Source: Granulicella sp.
Lineage (GTDB): Bacteria; Acidobacteriota; Terriglobia; Terriglobales; Acidobacteriaceae
Assembly (NCBI GenBank): GCA_003132145.1
Contig: PKWU01000078.1
Coordinates: forward strand, 10,841-55,801
DNA length: 44,961 bases
Reading direction: 5' to 3'
The notes below the pieces were generated by a model, which was not told the origin of the DNA, did not search any database, and saw only the letters and a program-made list of their open reading frames with translations. Shown piece after piece: positions 1 to 10,952 of the stretch; positions within the stretch are counted from its first letter, which is position 1; every line of letters begins with the position of its first letter. A program made the position numbers and the translations under genes.

Positions 1-61
1 AATCGTTGCGGCTGCCCATGAGAACTGCGACAACTGGCTTGGTCTGCAATTTTGTCTTCAT
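1..61 (-). CDS. purE: PurE, N5-carboxyaminoimidazole ribonucleotide mutase (5' end only)
   Basis: The first 20 codons of a gene that leaves the window on the left. The translation begins MKTKLQTKPVVAVLMGSRND. The stretch VAVLMGSRND is the hallmark N-terminal strand and phosphate-binding loop of class I PurE, which converts N5-CAIR to CAIR in purine synthesis. The ATG lies at 61-59. A perfect TATAAT (74-69) sits 7 nt upstream with no Shine-Dalgarno between, so the mRNA may be leaderless. Only the start is visible, so everything after the MGS motif is assumed. purH is also in the window but 8 kb away, so the purine genes are not clustered here. Confidence 0.8.
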   Translation of the reverse strand, partial: MKTKLQTKPVVAVLMGSRND

Positions 62-68
62 GGCACAG

Positions 69-74
69 ATTATA
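69..74 (-). promoter_or_regulatory. -10 hexamer TATAAT for purE
   Basis: A perfect TATAAT on the minus strand ends 7 nt before the purE ATG. No good -35 is visible at 16-18 nt. Transcription would start at or next to the A of the ATG. Confidence 0.5.
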
Positions 75-229
75 CGGTCTAGCTTGCGCGGATTTTTACG
101 ATCCAACGGGTACGTTTTCCGACTATCCGTTCCGGGGAAATTGCGAAAGAGTTCATAGGGCGATGCAGGAACGGATGGCGAACGAGATTTGCTGTTACTT
201 CGCTTTATATACGTCTTTTATTCACCCCA

Positions 230-246
230 CCCCCCCCCCCCCCCCC
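230..246. repeat. 17-nt C homopolymer
   Basis: An uninterrupted run of 17 C residues, flanked by more short C runs (about 224-256). It lies about 170 nt upstream of the purE start. Such tracts vary in length by slippage. Whether this one affects any gene is unknown. Confidence 0.9.
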
Positions 247-304
247 ACCCCCACCCGCCTGCGGGGGATTAGCTGGTAAGAGGATTATTATGTGTCAATT
301 ACAG

Positions 305-433
305 ATAAAATATTCATAATGGATACGTTAGGCGTAAGCGGATTTGATCCAAGCGGTTACAGGGCGCCCTAGACTCCAAAGTATTCCAATGAAACAGGTT
401 ACGGATAAAGTATTCTCAACAGGATGGTTACGG
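305..433 (+). repeat. Repeats with TAAAGTATTC core (three units, two in perfect 29-nt tandem)
   Basis: Units at 305-332, 376-404 and 405-433 share the pattern (A/C)AAA(A/G)TATTC, a short A-rich stretch, then GGTTACGG or a variant. The last two are exactly adjacent and 29 nt each. The same core recurs at 7975-8047 (inverted) and inside the repeat field at 13590-14000, so this is a dispersed family. Apart from these units and the C tract, 75-438 holds nothing I can call. Confidence 0.6.
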
Positions 434-438
434 CTGCC

Positions 439-708
439 TCACTCAGCCGGGGTTGGCTTGGCCCAGAGGCTGGCGTTGAGGCAGTCAACCACACCATCGA
501 CGATGAGGCTGAGGCCAGCGGTGAACTTGGTGGAGTCGGCGATCTGCTTGCTGCTGACGGCGTCGGCCATATTGATGCTGGAGCTGACGATGGAGAGTGC
601 GGCGTCCTTCTTCTGCGCGCCGGACTTTGCGCCGTAGAGAGCTTCGACGCCCTGCACCAAGCTGGGCAGTAGGGAGATGCCGCGAAAGAACAATTTAAGG
701 AATTCCAT
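439..708 (-). CDS. Small phage-type protein, function unknown (89 aa)
   Basis: An 89-residue protein with two mostly hydrophobic stretches (about 3-24 and 60-80) and an alanine/serine-rich middle. A strong Shine-Dalgarno (GGAGG, about 7 nt before the ATG) supports the start. It lies about 110 nt downstream of a coiled-coil/TM protein on the same strand, in an arrangement reminiscent of phage lysis or tail-end cassettes. I do not recognise a named family. No large phage genes are visible nearby, so it is either an isolated remnant or a domesticated pair. Confidence 0.6.
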   Translation of the reverse strand: MEFLKLFFRGISLLPSLVQGVEALYGAKSGAQKKDAALSIVSSSINMADAVSSKQIADSTKFTAGLSLIVDGVVDCLNASLWAKPTPAE

Positions 709-754
709 GTGTTGCCTCCAAATTACGGTTCAAGAACAAACAAAAGAAAATACG

Positions 755-806
755 GGGATCCTTCTCTCCGTTCAGGATGACAATCTTGAACGGACGAGCG
801 GATCCC
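755..806. repeat. Nested inverted repeat (REP-like)
   Basis: Outer arms GGGATCC (755-761) and GGATCCC (800-806) enclose inner arms CCGTTCA (768-774) and TGAACGG (787-793). The loop contains TCAGGATGACA, which recurs in the palindromic repeat at 14478-14520. The element sits between the two small phage-like genes. Confidence 0.65.
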
Positions 807-819
807 GGTTTGGTACGGA

Positions 820-1041
820 TCATCGTCTTCCGATGAAGAAGTCGATGGCGACGTGGGCTATGGTGAGCAGGGCGCCAAACGCGGCGGCCATTCCTTTCAG
901 CCGTTGCACAATTTTTTCGTGCTCCTGCATGCGGCCTTCGAGTTGCGCGAGGCGGCCTGGCTGCCCGATGCCCATGAGCTCTTTCATCTGGCTCTTTAAA
1001 ACACTCAGGTCGGCCAGGACCTGCCCCTCGAAGTCCGTCAT
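820..1041 (-). CDS. Small coiled-coil and C-terminal TM protein, XhlA/holin-like (73 aa)
   Basis: A 73-residue protein. Residues 1-48 are polar with heptad-like leucines (coiled coil). Residues about 49-68 form one hydrophobic segment, followed by a positively charged end (GRR). This layout matches XhlA-type phage lysis accessory proteins, but no diagnostic motif is present. A clean AAGGAG lies 7 nt before the ATG. It precedes the 89-aa gene on the same strand and is probably co-transcribed with it. The phage assignment is inferred from architecture only. Confidence 0.6.
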   Translation of the reverse strand: MTDFEGQVLADLSVLKSQMKELMGIGQPGRLAQLEGRMQEHEKIVQRLKGMAAAFGALLTIAHVAIDFFIGRR

Positions 1042-1099
1042 CTTGCTGCTCCTTGTATTGCGATGTTGCGTTGCGGCTAGTGAAAGCCGGTGTGCCTCA

Positions 1100-1152
1100 G
1101 CGGCTAAAGCCGCAGTACAAATACAGCTTCTACGGCACGGCTAAATCCGTGC
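1100..1152. repeat. Pair of GGCTAAAGCC-type palindromes
   Basis: Two short hairpins: GCGGCTAAAGCCGC (1100-1113) and GCACGG-CTAAAT-CCGTGC (1135-1152). They share the CTAAA centre with the element at 44228-44243 near tRNA-Gly. Between the 73-aa gene and the hydrolase, this pair and the fragment at 1204-1407 are the only structures I see. Confidence 0.55.
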
Positions 1153-1203
1153 TCTTAAGCAAGGCAGGGTCTCCCGCAGACTGTTTAGCCGACTGGAAGA
1201 TTT

Positions 1204-1407
1204 GTGAAGATGGCGCTGGAAAGGCGCGAGTATGCTGTCCGTTGCGGTGCCGGCCTCGTCCTCCGTTTTGTCGAATTCGACGATGGAAGGCTCATCCTCC
1301 GCCCGCTCTCTCTTGCCTTCCCGGTTCAACTTCTTGCCCTAGGATCTCACGAATCCCCGGCGGACTACATCGTCGGCCGTGTCTGTCTCGTCGTCTCCGA
1401 GCTTTGA
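1204..1407 (+). pseudogene. Possible C-terminal fragment of a phage-repressor-like (S24/XRE) protein
   Basis: An open stretch of 67 codons whose translation looks protein-like: a V-E-F-D-D-G turn, then LILRP, a FPVQLL strand, and the ending PADYIVGRV. This cadence resembles the C-terminal beta domain of S24-type repressors. The frame is closed by a stop at 1186-1188, there is no helix-turn-helix and no Shine-Dalgarno, so it would be a fragment. Two phage-like genes next door fit a remnant. This is a weak call from pattern memory. Confidence 0.3.
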
Positions 1408-1468
1408 GCCGCACCTGCATCGCCCCGGCGAGGATGGGTTGCCCTTCTCATCTCGCCCAGGCGATTGA

Positions 1469-1474
1469 TAAACT
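1469..1474 (+). promoter_or_regulatory. -10-like TAAACT, 6 nt before the hydrolase ATG
   Basis: TAAACT at 1469-1474 is separated from the ATG at 1481 by 6 nt, with no Shine-Dalgarno. This is one of the leaderless-type starts in this window. Confidence 0.4.
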
Positions 1475-1480
1475 GTGTAA

Positions 1481-2707
1481 ATGCATTCGGGTCTGTATGG
1501 GAAGTGGATGACGGCGTGGGAGACAAAGCTCACAACGCGCGATACCAATCGGGTTGTAAGGCCCCTCGAATGGGGATTCGACTGGCTACAGGACTTTAGC
1601 GACGCCCACCCCACGGCGCGCTTTGAAGCCCCAGCGCAGGTCCAATCACCAGCAACATCCGACCCGCACAGCCTCAACCGCATGATCGCCCTGAACCAGC
1701 AGATCGTCGAACACTCCGATGATTTCTTCGGCTATCAGGTACCGCAGGACTTCCGCCTCGAACACCGCCATCCGGAGCTATACCCCACCAACGTCCGCCC
1801 GGAGACCCTCGCCCAGGACGCCGAGATGAAGCGTCAGGCCGCCAACGGAGAGCTCGACAAGGCCCAGTTCCTGCGCTTTACCTCCGCCGTCCGCACTTCC
1901 TATCCAGAAAACGACCAGATGAACGCCAGATGGTACCCGGCGCCCGAGCGCAAGCAATCTGCCGGACGTCCCCCAAGACCGAAGCAGGCCATTATCGTCC
2001 TGCCACAGTGGAACTCCGACGCAATCAGCCACAATGTTCTCTGCACCCTCTTCACCCGTTTCGGAATCTCTGCTCTCCGCCTCTCCCAGCCCTACCACGA
2101 CATCCGCCGCCCCGCCGAGCTGGAGCGCTCCGATTACGCCGTCAGCGCCAACATCGGCCGCACCACTGCCGCCTGCCGGCAGGCTGTCGTCGACATCCGC
2201 AGTTGCATGGACTGGCTGGAGACCCAGGGCTACACCCAGTTCGGCGTTCTCGGCACCAGCCTCGGCTCCTGCTACGCCTTCATCGCCGCCGCGCACGACC
2301 CCCGTCTGCGCGTCTGCGCCTTCAACCACGCCTCCACCTGGTTCGGCGACGTCGTCTGGGAGGGCCAGAGCACCCGCCACGTCCGCGTCGCGCTGCAAGA
2401 CGCTGGCCTCACTCAAGACCAGGTCCGCCAGATTTTTCTGGGCGTCAGCCCCATGTCCTACATGCAGCGCTTCGCCTCCACTCCCAAGCGGGTCCTCGTC
2501 ATCCACGCTACATACGACCTCACCTTCCCCCTGCATCTCTCGCTCGAGATTCTGAATGAATTTCAGCAGCTCAACATCGACTTCGTCTCCAAAGTTCTTC
2601 CCTGCGGCCACTACACCACAGGCGAGACGCCATACAAGTACCTCGACGGGTGGTATCTGGGATCGTTCATCTACCGGGCGTTCAGGAACCTCGCGGACCA
2701 CAGTTAA
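1481..2707 (+). CDS. Alpha/beta hydrolase (ABHD18/DUF2048-like)
   Basis: A 408-residue protein with an alpha/beta-hydrolase fold in its second half. The nucleophile elbow is GTSLGS (about residues 259-264, Ser as nucleophile). A late Asp in HATYDLTFP (about 346) and the His in CGHYTT (about 370) complete a plausible triad. The N-terminal 150 residues are a family-specific lead-in without a signal peptide, so it is probably cytosolic. The substrate is unknown. The start at 1481 follows a -10-like hexamer by 6 nt. A second ATG 27 nt downstream is possible. It stands alone on the plus strand ahead of acnA. Confidence 0.75.
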   Translation: MHSGLYGKWMTAWETKLTTRDTNRVVRPLEWGFDWLQDFSDAHPTARFEAPAQVQSPATSDPHSLNRMIALNQQIVEHSDDFFGYQVPQDFRLEHRHPELYPTNVRPETLAQDAEMKRQAANGELDKAQFLRFTSAVRTSYPENDQMNARWYPAPERKQSAGRPPRPKQAIIVLPQWNSDAISHNVLCTLFTRFGISALRLSQPYHDIRRPAELERSDYAVSANIGRTTAACRQAVVDIRSCMDWLETQGYTQFGVLGTSLGSCYAFIAAAHDPRLRVCAFNHASTWFGDVVWEGQSTRHVRVALQDAGLTQDQVRQIFLGVSPMSYMQRFASTPKRVLVIHATYDLTFPLHLSLEILNEFQQLNIDFVSKVLPCGHYTTGETPYKYLDGWYLGSFIYRAFRNLADHS

Positions 2708-2744
2708 CCCGCCAAATCCTCTTATCGCATCGCCATATTTGGCG

Positions 2745-2750
2745 TAAAAT
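2745..2750 (+). promoter_or_regulatory. -10-like TAAAAT for the 20-codon ORF
   Basis: TAAAAT ends 7 nt before the ATG at 2758, the same geometry as at purE, serS and kdsA. No Shine-Dalgarno is present. Confidence 0.4.
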
Positions 2751-2757
2751 TACATCG

Positions 2758-2820
2758 ATGGCACGCACTCCCAGGACGAAACGCTTCCGTCTCGGCCGCC
2801 GCGACCGCGGTCGCTCGTAG
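2758..2820 (+). CDS. Candidate 20-aa Arg-rich micro-protein or leader peptide
   Basis: A complete ORF of 20 codons with eight Arg and one Lys, giving a very basic peptide without hydrophobic stretches. It begins 7 nt after a TAAAAT hexamer and ends at a TAG, 180 nt upstream of acnA. It could be a small RNA-binding or ribosome-associated peptide, a regulatory leader of acnA, or chance. The reason to list it is the start geometry shared with real genes in this window. Nothing else proves translation. Confidence 0.35.
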   Translation: MARTPRTKRFRLGRRDRGRS

Positions 2821-3002
2821 TCCAGCGTGCGAACACATAAGTGCCTCGTAGACCGCTCCCCCCATCGCACCCCTTTATTTGATACGCTCTCCTCGTCCCG
2901 CCGATTTGCGTCCCTCTCAGCTTCCAGACGCGCTCCGGCCCTCAACTCGCGCCCACTACTCCCTTTCGAGTCCGCGCTGCCATTGGAATAATGGAGAAAA
3001 CG

Positions 3003-5849
<2,847 letters not shown>

Positions 5850-5906
5850 CGGGTCTGCCAGTGGAACCGGGTCTCCTTCTTCTCGACGCCATCGCGCCAC
5901 GGATGT

Positions 5907-6890
5907 TTACAGCAGCGAGATGCCGCTGAGTCGCTCGCACTCGCTCCACAGCCGCGCTGCCGCTGCCTGGTCGAGCGCCTGCGGAGCCACCTTGGCCAAC
6001 CCCACATCGCCTCCGCGCATCTCCAGCAAGCCCTGCGGCCCGTAGTATCCGCCGTCCACCACATCCGGCGATGTCGCCGCAAACAGCGTCGGCACCGCGC
6101 CCTCCGCCTCCGAGTTCAGCAGTGCGCCAATCGCCACGCCGAATCCGCGCCGCAACACGCGCTCCGCCGCCGAATGCTCCCCCACCTGGAACAGGTTGGT
6201 GTTGGCCACGCCCGGGTGCGCCGCCGCGCTCATCACGCCGGAGATCGGCGGCCCGGCAGCGCGCAGTCGCCGGCCCAGCTCGAACGCAAGCATCAGGTCG
6301 GCCAGCTTCGACTGCCGGTACGCGATCATCGGCCCATAGTTCTTCGCCGATTGCAGATCGTCGAAGTTTAGCCGCCCCTGCTTGTGCGCAATCGACGCCA
6401 GCGTCACCACGCGCGGCCTTTGCGACCGAACCGCTGCCGCGCGCACCAGCGCTGGCAACAGCACCGCCGTCAGCACAAAGTGCCCCAGAACATTCGTCCC
6501 AAACTGAATCTCAAACCCATCTACCGTCTCATGTCGCTTCTTCGGGGCCATCACTCCCGCGTTATTAATCAGCAGGTCGAGCGGCTCGCCCAGTGCCAGC
6601 TCCGCCGCGCCAAACGCGCACACCGACGCCAGCGACGCCAGATCCAGCAGCACCACCTCAGCGCTCGCCGTGGGAACCTCGGCGCGCAGCCGCACCAGCG
6701 CCCGATCGCCCTTCGCCTTGTTCCGGCAGGCCAGCAACACATGCGCTCCCTTGCGCGCCAGCTCCAGCGCCGCGTGGTAGCCAATCCCGCTGTTCGCCCC
6801 GGTAATCAGCGCCCGCCGACCCGCCTGACTCGGCATCTCCGCCGCCGTCCATCCGCTGCCTACCACCTTACCCTCATCTGTTCCGCTCAT
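5907..6890 (-). CDS. Short-chain dehydrogenase/reductase (retinol-dehydrogenase-like)
   Basis: A 327-residue NAD(P)-dependent oxidoreductase. It shows the cofactor motif TGANSGIG (30-37), NNAG after strand 4, and the catalytic YxxxK as YRQSK. This is the layout of the WWOX/RDH-like classical SDR group. The substrate is not predictable. The ATG at 6890 follows TTTAAT by 6 nt and has no Shine-Dalgarno. The frame could be extended to 7010 but would then overlap the divergent methyltransferase. The gene converges on acnA with 57 nt between stops. Confidence 0.85.
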   Translation of the reverse strand: MSGTDEGKVVGSGWTAAEMPSQAGRRALITGANSGIGYHAALELARKGAHVLLACRNKAKGDRALVRLRAEVPTASAEVVLLDLASLASVCAFGAAELALGEPLDLLINNAGVMAPKKRHETVDGFEIQFGTNVLGHFVLTAVLLPALVRAAAVRSQRPRVVTLASIAHKQGRLNFDDLQSAKNYGPMIAYRQSKLADLMLAFELGRRLRAAGPPISGVMSAAAHPGVANTNLFQVGEHSAAERVLRRGFGVAIGALLNSEAEGAVPTLFAATSPDVVDGGYYGPQGLLEMRGGDVGLAKVAPQALDQAAAARLWSECERLSGISLL

Positions 6891-6896
6891 GCCGCC

Positions 6897-6902
6897 ATTA
6901 AA
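6897..6902 (-). promoter_or_regulatory. -10-like TTTAAT for the SDR gene
   Basis: On the minus strand TTTAAT lies 6 nt before the SDR ATG. TTGCGA lies 15 nt further upstream as a possible -35. Confidence 0.4.
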
Positions 6903-6953
6903 CCACGAGCACATGAATCGCAACCGTTGCATCCATCTTCTCTCCGCTCGCGA

Positions 6954-6959
6954 TAAAGT
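6954..6959 (+). promoter_or_regulatory. -10-like TAAAGT for the methyltransferase gene
   Basis: TAAAGT lies exactly 7 nt before the ATG at 6967. It shares a 76-nt divergent intergenic region with the SDR promoter. Confidence 0.4.
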
Positions 6960-6966
6960 AGATTGC

Positions 6967-7626
6967 ATGGGCCTTTTCGCAAAGAAGATCAAGCAGGAGC
7001 ACAAAGTCATGCTCCAGCACGAGCGCTCCGCCGGGGCCGTGCAGCCGGAGTATCACCGCGCCACCCCAGAGTGTCCCCAGCCCCAGCGCTGGAGCATGAT
7101 CGACTCAATGACCGCCGAGGTCGAAGTCCTCGAGTTCATAGCCACCCTTGTCACCACCCTCAAGCCCCGCCTGGTCGTCGAAACCGGCTCCTTCCTCGGC
7201 GTCTCCACCGAGTGGATCGCGCGCGGACTCGAACGCAACGGCCCGCTCCCCGACGGCTCCCGCGCCCGCATCATCAGTTGCGAGTTCGACCCCGTCGTCT
7301 TCGCCAAAGCCAAGGAACGCCTCGCCTCCTCGCCTCTCGCCCCCTGGATCGAACTCCGCAACGAGTCCAGCCTCGAGATGCACGTCGAGGGCACCATCGA
7401 CCTCTTCTTCTCCGACTCCGACCTCGACATCCGCGAGGCCGAGGTCAAGCGCTTTCTCCCCCAGATTAATCCCCACGGCATCATCCTCATGCACGACGCC
7501 AGCTCCCACCTCAAAACCGTCCGCGACGCCGCCCTCAAGATGGAATCCGAGGGCCTCCTCTCGGTCGTCCTCCTGCCCACTCCGCGCGGCCTGGTCATCG
7601 CCCAACCCCGAGCCAACCGCACCTGA
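6967..7626 (+). CDS. Class I SAM-dependent methyltransferase (Methyltransf_24 type)
   Basis: A 219-residue protein. VVETGSFLGVST is motif I of a Rossmann methyltransferase. ISCEFDP is the acidic end of strand 2. IDLFFSDSD and GIILMHDAS follow the later strands of the family. This group includes O-methyltransferase-like and cephalosporin-hydroxylase-like proteins often linked to glycan or secondary metabolism, but the substrate here is unknown. The start at 6967 fits the -10 at 7 nt. An upstream in-frame ATG at 6889 would overlap the SDR start. Confidence 0.75.
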   Translation: MGLFAKKIKQEHKVMLQHERSAGAVQPEYHRATPECPQPQRWSMIDSMTAEVEVLEFIATLVTTLKPRLVVETGSFLGVSTEWIARGLERNGPLPDGSRARIISCEFDPVVFAKAKERLASSPLAPWIELRNESSLEMHVEGTIDLFFSDSDLDIREAEVKRFLPQINPHGIILMHDASSHLKTVRDAALKMESEGLLSVVLLPTPRGLVIAQPRANRT

Positions 7627-7745
7627 CCAACTCCACGCTGCCCGGCGTCTAGTCGGTCACCCTCGCCAGCTTCAACCTCGACGACTGGCTCTCCGCCGGG
7701 CGCCCCATTCATCGCGTCATTGTCTCGCCACGGGAAAAATCTCTC

Positions 7746-7930
7746 AAAAAACCCAGCAAATCCGCATGTCAAGTCCCTCGACTCCAAAAAATCCCACTAA
7801 CCAACACACCATCAACCACTTACCCCAGAAAAATAGTTGGCATAGTAGTTTCCCTCCAACGCGTATAATTAAAGCAGTAGCAAACAAAGAGACCCGGCCA
7901 ACCGCGCCGGGCCTTCGCATTTAACGCACT
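7746..7930 (+). repeat. 185-bp dispersed repeat, copy 1 (promoter-like box and hairpin)
   Basis: Closely matches the reverse complement of 14105-14290. Shared blocks in order: an A-run with CCCAGCAAATCCGCATGTCAAG, a C/A-rich stretch, GTTGGCATAGTAGTTT, GCGTATAATTAAA, a GC hairpin (CCCGGC...GCCGGG, about 7894-7915) and CTTCGCATTTAACGCAC. A consensus TATAAT (7864-7869) is conserved in both copies. The element fills much of the gap between the methyltransferase and purH. Confidence 0.8.
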
Positions 7931-7974
7931 GCCGCAAACCATTGCGAATCAACGCATTATCAGAAAGTCAAATA

Positions 7975-8047
7975 GAATGAATGCTTTACAAGCTCAATCC
8001 GCTGAAGCCCAATTTCACCCCTAACCCGAATGTTTAGAATACCTTAT
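7975..8047 (-). repeat. Two minus-strand TAAAGTATTC-type repeat units
   Basis: On the minus strand, 7988-7975 reads TAAAGCATTCATTC. 8047-8021 begins ATAAGGTATTCTAAACATTC and ends GGGTTAG, matching the units at 376-433. Confidence 0.45.
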
Positions 8048-8133
8048 CTATAACCTTTCAGAAATGACTACTTTGCCGTCCATCACACCGCGCAATCGTC
8101 TGATTTCATTCCATTTACACCCAGAGTACCCCT

Positions 8134-8155
8134 GGGGAGGGGGGTGGGGGGAGGG
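8134..8155 (+). repeat. G-run tract (G4-compatible)
   Basis: Four G runs of 4, 6, 6 and 3 separated by single bases. This composition could form a G-quadruplex on the plus strand. It lies 70 nt beyond the purH stop. Confidence 0.5.
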
Positions 8156-8224
8156 CGAAAGCGAATAAACAACGAACAGACAGCGAACAACTGACAAGCA
8201 GTTCCTGTGATTGCTATGAGCCTC

Positions 8225-9877
8225 TTATCCGTGACGGAAGTGGCGGATGCCAGTGAAGACCATCGCAACGCCAAGCCGGTCCGCCGCCGCGATCACCTCC
8301 GCGTCGCGTACCGAGCCGCCCGGCTGAATCACAGCAGTCGCGCCCGCCGCGACCACGGCCTCCAAGCCGTCCGCAAAGGGGAAGAAAGCGTCCGACGCAG
8401 CGACCGTCCCGTTGAGCGGCAGGATCGCCTTCATCGCTCCAAATCGCGCCGCGTCCACCCGGCTCATCTGTCCCGCGCCGATGCCTACGGTCTGGCCGTG
8501 TCCCTGGTTGCAGCGCGCATAGACGATGGCGTTCGACTTGACGTGCTTGCAGATGCTCCACGCAAAGCGCAATGCGCGCATCTCTTCCGCCGTGGGCGTA
8601 CGCTTGGTCGCGACCCGCAGATCGGCCTCTGCGACGGAGACGCGGTCGGCGTCCTGCATCAGGAAGCCGCCCGAGACCTGCTTCAGCGCGCGCACCGGCT
8701 TGTCCGCGTCCGCGTGACTCGCGGCGATCTCCAGCAGCCGCAGATTTTTCTTCGCGGCGAAGCGCGCGACCGCCTCGGGCGTAAATGAAGGCGCAATGAT
8801 CGCCTCGACGAACAACTTGGCGATCTCTTCCGCCGCCTCGGCGTCCACCTCGCGGTTGATGCCGATCACGCTGCCGAACGCCGACACAGGATCAGCCTCC
8901 AGTGCGCGCCGGTAGGCTTCGAGAACGGTCGCACCCGTCGCCGCGCCGCACGGGTTGGTGTGCTTGATAATCGCGACCGCGGCGTCCTCGGCGGCGTCGA
9001 ACTCGCCCACCAGCTCCCAGCAGGCGTCCAGATCGACGATGTTGTTGTAGCTCAGCTCCTTGCCCTGCAACTGCTTCGCCGCAGCCACGCCACGCCCGCT
9101 TCCATCGATATAGAGCGCGGCCTTCTGGTGCGGGTTCTCGCCGTAACGCAGCACCGTCTTCAGAGGATCGATCACGCGGACGGCTTGCGGCATCGCCTCC
9201 GCGTCGAAGATCGCCGGCTCGCCATGCGCAGCCGGTGCAGCAATGCTCTCCAGCGTCGTAGCGATGCCCGCGTCGTAGGCCGCCGTCACAGCGAAGGCCG
9301 CGCGCGCCAGCCGCCAGCGCGTCGCACGGCCCAGCGAGCCGGCGTTCGCGGCAAGCTCTTCGGCGATGAGCGCGTAGTCCGCCACAGAGGTGACAATCGC
9401 CACGTCCTCGAAGTTCTTGGCCGCCGAGCGCACCATCGACGGGCCACCGATGTCGATGTTCTCGATGATGTCACTGAACGCCGCGCCGGGTTTGGCCGCC
9501 GTCTTCTCGAACGCGTAGAGGTTGACCACCACCATGTCGATGGGTTCGATCCCGTGCTCGCGCACCGCAGCCATGTGCTCCGCATTCGCGCGGATGTGCA
9601 GGATGCCACCGTGAACCTTGGGATGCAGCGTTTTGACGCGGCCGTCGAGCATCTCCGGAAATCCGGTCAGGTCGCTGATGTCGCGCACGGTGAGGCCTGC
9701 CTCGCGCAGCGCGCGCGCGGTCCCGCCGGTCGAGACCAGCTCGACGCCATGCGACACCAATGCGCAGGCAAACTCGACCAGGCCGTTCTTATCGGTAACG
9801 GAGAGAAGGGCGCGGCGGACGCGGCGAAGACCGCTCAAGGTTTCAGGGCTGGCTGTGGGAACGGATTCAATGGTCAC
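8225..9877 (-). CDS. purH: Bifunctional AICAR transformylase/IMP cyclohydrolase
   Basis: A 550-residue enzyme for the last two steps of IMP synthesis. The N-terminal MGS-like IMP cyclohydrolase domain (about 21-215) contains the STGGTAR phosphate loop. The AICAR transformylase domain follows, with LRYGENPHQ (243-251) and KHTNPC (305-310), which holds the catalytic Lys-His pair. Length is normal for the family. The start codon is GTG (9877-9875), preceded by TAAAAT at 6 nt with no Shine-Dalgarno, so the message may be leaderless. pyrD lies about 80 nt upstream on the same strand, but purH appears to have its own promoter. Confidence 0.95.
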   Translation of the reverse strand: MTIESVPTASPETLSGLRRVRRALLSVTDKNGLVEFACALVSHGVELVSTGGTARALREAGLTVRDISDLTGFPEMLDGRVKTLHPKVHGGILHIRANAEHMAAVREHGIEPIDMVVVNLYAFEKTAAKPGAAFSDIIENIDIGGPSMVRSAAKNFEDVAIVTSVADYALIAEELAANAGSLGRATRWRLARAAFAVTAAYDAGIATTLESIAAPAAHGEPAIFDAEAMPQAVRVIDPLKTVLRYGENPHQKAALYIDGSGRGVAAAKQLQGKELSYNNIVDLDACWELVGEFDAAEDAAVAIIKHTNPCGAATGATVLEAYRRALEADPVSAFGSVIGINREVDAEAAEEIAKLFVEAIIAPSFTPEAVARFAAKKNLRLLEIAASHADADKPVRALKQVSGGFLMQDADRVSVAEADLRVATKRTPTAEEMRALRFAWSICKHVKSNAIVYARCNQGHGQTVGIGAGQMSRVDAARFGAMKAILPLNGTVAASDAFFPFADGLEAVVAAGATAVIQPGGSVRDAEVIAAADRLGVAMVFTGIRHFRHG

Positions 9878-9883
9878 GCCACC

Positions 9884-9889
9884 ATTTTA
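9884..9889 (-). promoter_or_regulatory. -10-like TAAAAT for purH
   Basis: On the minus strand TAAAAT ends 6 nt before the GTG start of purH, leaving no room for an SD-containing leader. Confidence 0.45.
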
Positions 9890-9958
9890 TGCCGAAGCGA
9901 CTGTCAGGCTGAGGGAGCATTTGGATAGAAGCCGCCGGGATCTGAGGAAAAACCATCC

Positions 9959-10864
9959 CTATCTCACCATTGCGCCGGTCAGTTCGCTGACGCGGGCTAC
10001 GCCGTGGCTGGCGCACCAGCGGCGCAGGCCGTTTGCGATGTTCTCCACGGCGCGCGGATCGGCGAAGCTCGCCGTGCCCACCTCGACCGCGGTGGCGCCA
10101 GCCAGCATAAACTCCACCGCGTCCTCGGCGCGCACGATGCCTCCCATTCCGACCAGGGGAATCTTTACCGCCTGCGAGGCCTCGTACACCATGCGCACCG
10201 CGATGGGACGGATCGCCGGGCCCGACAACCCGCCGGTAAAGTTCGCAATGCGCGGGCGTCGCGTCTCCACGTCGATGGCCAGCGCAAGGAAGGTGTTGAC
10301 CAGCGAGATCGCCTGCGCGCCCGCGTCCTCGCAAATCTTCGCCATCAACCCAATGCTGGTGACGTTGGGCGAGAGCTTGACCATCAGCGGACGCTTTGCG
10401 GCCTGGCGGCAGCGCGTGGCGAGTTGATAGAGCAAATCCGGGTCGGTGCCGAAGACCATGCCTCCGTGGCTGGTGTTGGGGCAGCTCGCGTTCAGCTCGT
10501 AGAGTGCAATGCCGGGCGCGTCGTTGAGGACGTGGATGACCTCGACGCAGTCTTCGATGGTATAGCCGAAGACATTGGCGATGACCACGACACCGGGGAT
10601 CTTGCGCAACCTGGGCAGCTTCTGTTCGACGAAGGCGTGGACGCCGATGTTCTGCAGTCCGACCGCGTTCATCATTCCGGCGGGGCTCTCGATGATGCGC
10701 GGGCTGGGATTGCCCGCCATCGGCTCGCGCGAGAGGCCCTTAGCGACGAAGGCGCCGATGCGGTCCAGCGAGATAATCTCCTCGAACTCGAGGCCGTAGC
10801 CGAAGGTCCCGCTGGCCGCAATCACGGGCGAGCGCAACTCGACCCCGGCGAGAGTCACGCGCAT
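9959..10864 (-). CDS. pyrD: Dihydroorotate dehydrogenase, class 1 (1B-like)
   Basis: An FMN TIM-barrel enzyme oxidising dihydroorotate in pyrimidine synthesis, about 301 residues. ASGTFGYG lies near the N-terminus. [11 protein letters not shown] holds the class 1 catalytic Cys. VKLSPN and the late phosphate-binding glycines (VGMGGI...[11 protein letters not shown]) complete the FMN site. Class 1B enzymes normally pair with PyrK, which is not in the window. I chose ATG 10864 ([10 protein letters not shown]). The frame stays open to 10936, but that start would leave only 29 nt to the divergent serS. Confidence 0.9.
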   Translation of the reverse strand: MRVTLAGVELRSPVIAASGTFGYGLEFEEIISLDRIGAFVAKGLSREPMAGNPSPRIIESPAGMMNAVGLQNIGVHAFVEQKLPRLRKIPGVVVIANVFGYTIEDCVEVIHVLNDAPGIALYELNASCPNTSHGGMVFGTDPDLLYQLATRCRQAAKRPLMVKLSPNVTSIGLMAKICEDAGAQAISLVNTFLALAIDVETRRPRIANFTGGLSGPAIRPIAVRMVYEASQAVKIPLVGMGGIVRAEDAVEFMLAGATAVEVGTASFADPRAVENIANGLRRWCASHGVARVSELTGAMVR

Positions 10865-10952
10865 GTCTGGCTTGCTCAGGTTGTCACCGCCGTTCGCATC
10901 CCTCCCAGTGTAACGGCGAACGGCGATTAAGCGCATCTGCTTTCGCGGAGGG

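Noticed and set aside
52-279. Plus-strand ORF of 75 codons at the left edge
   Set aside because: It runs through the 17-C tract (poly-Pro) and overlaps the purE start. No ribosome site is present.
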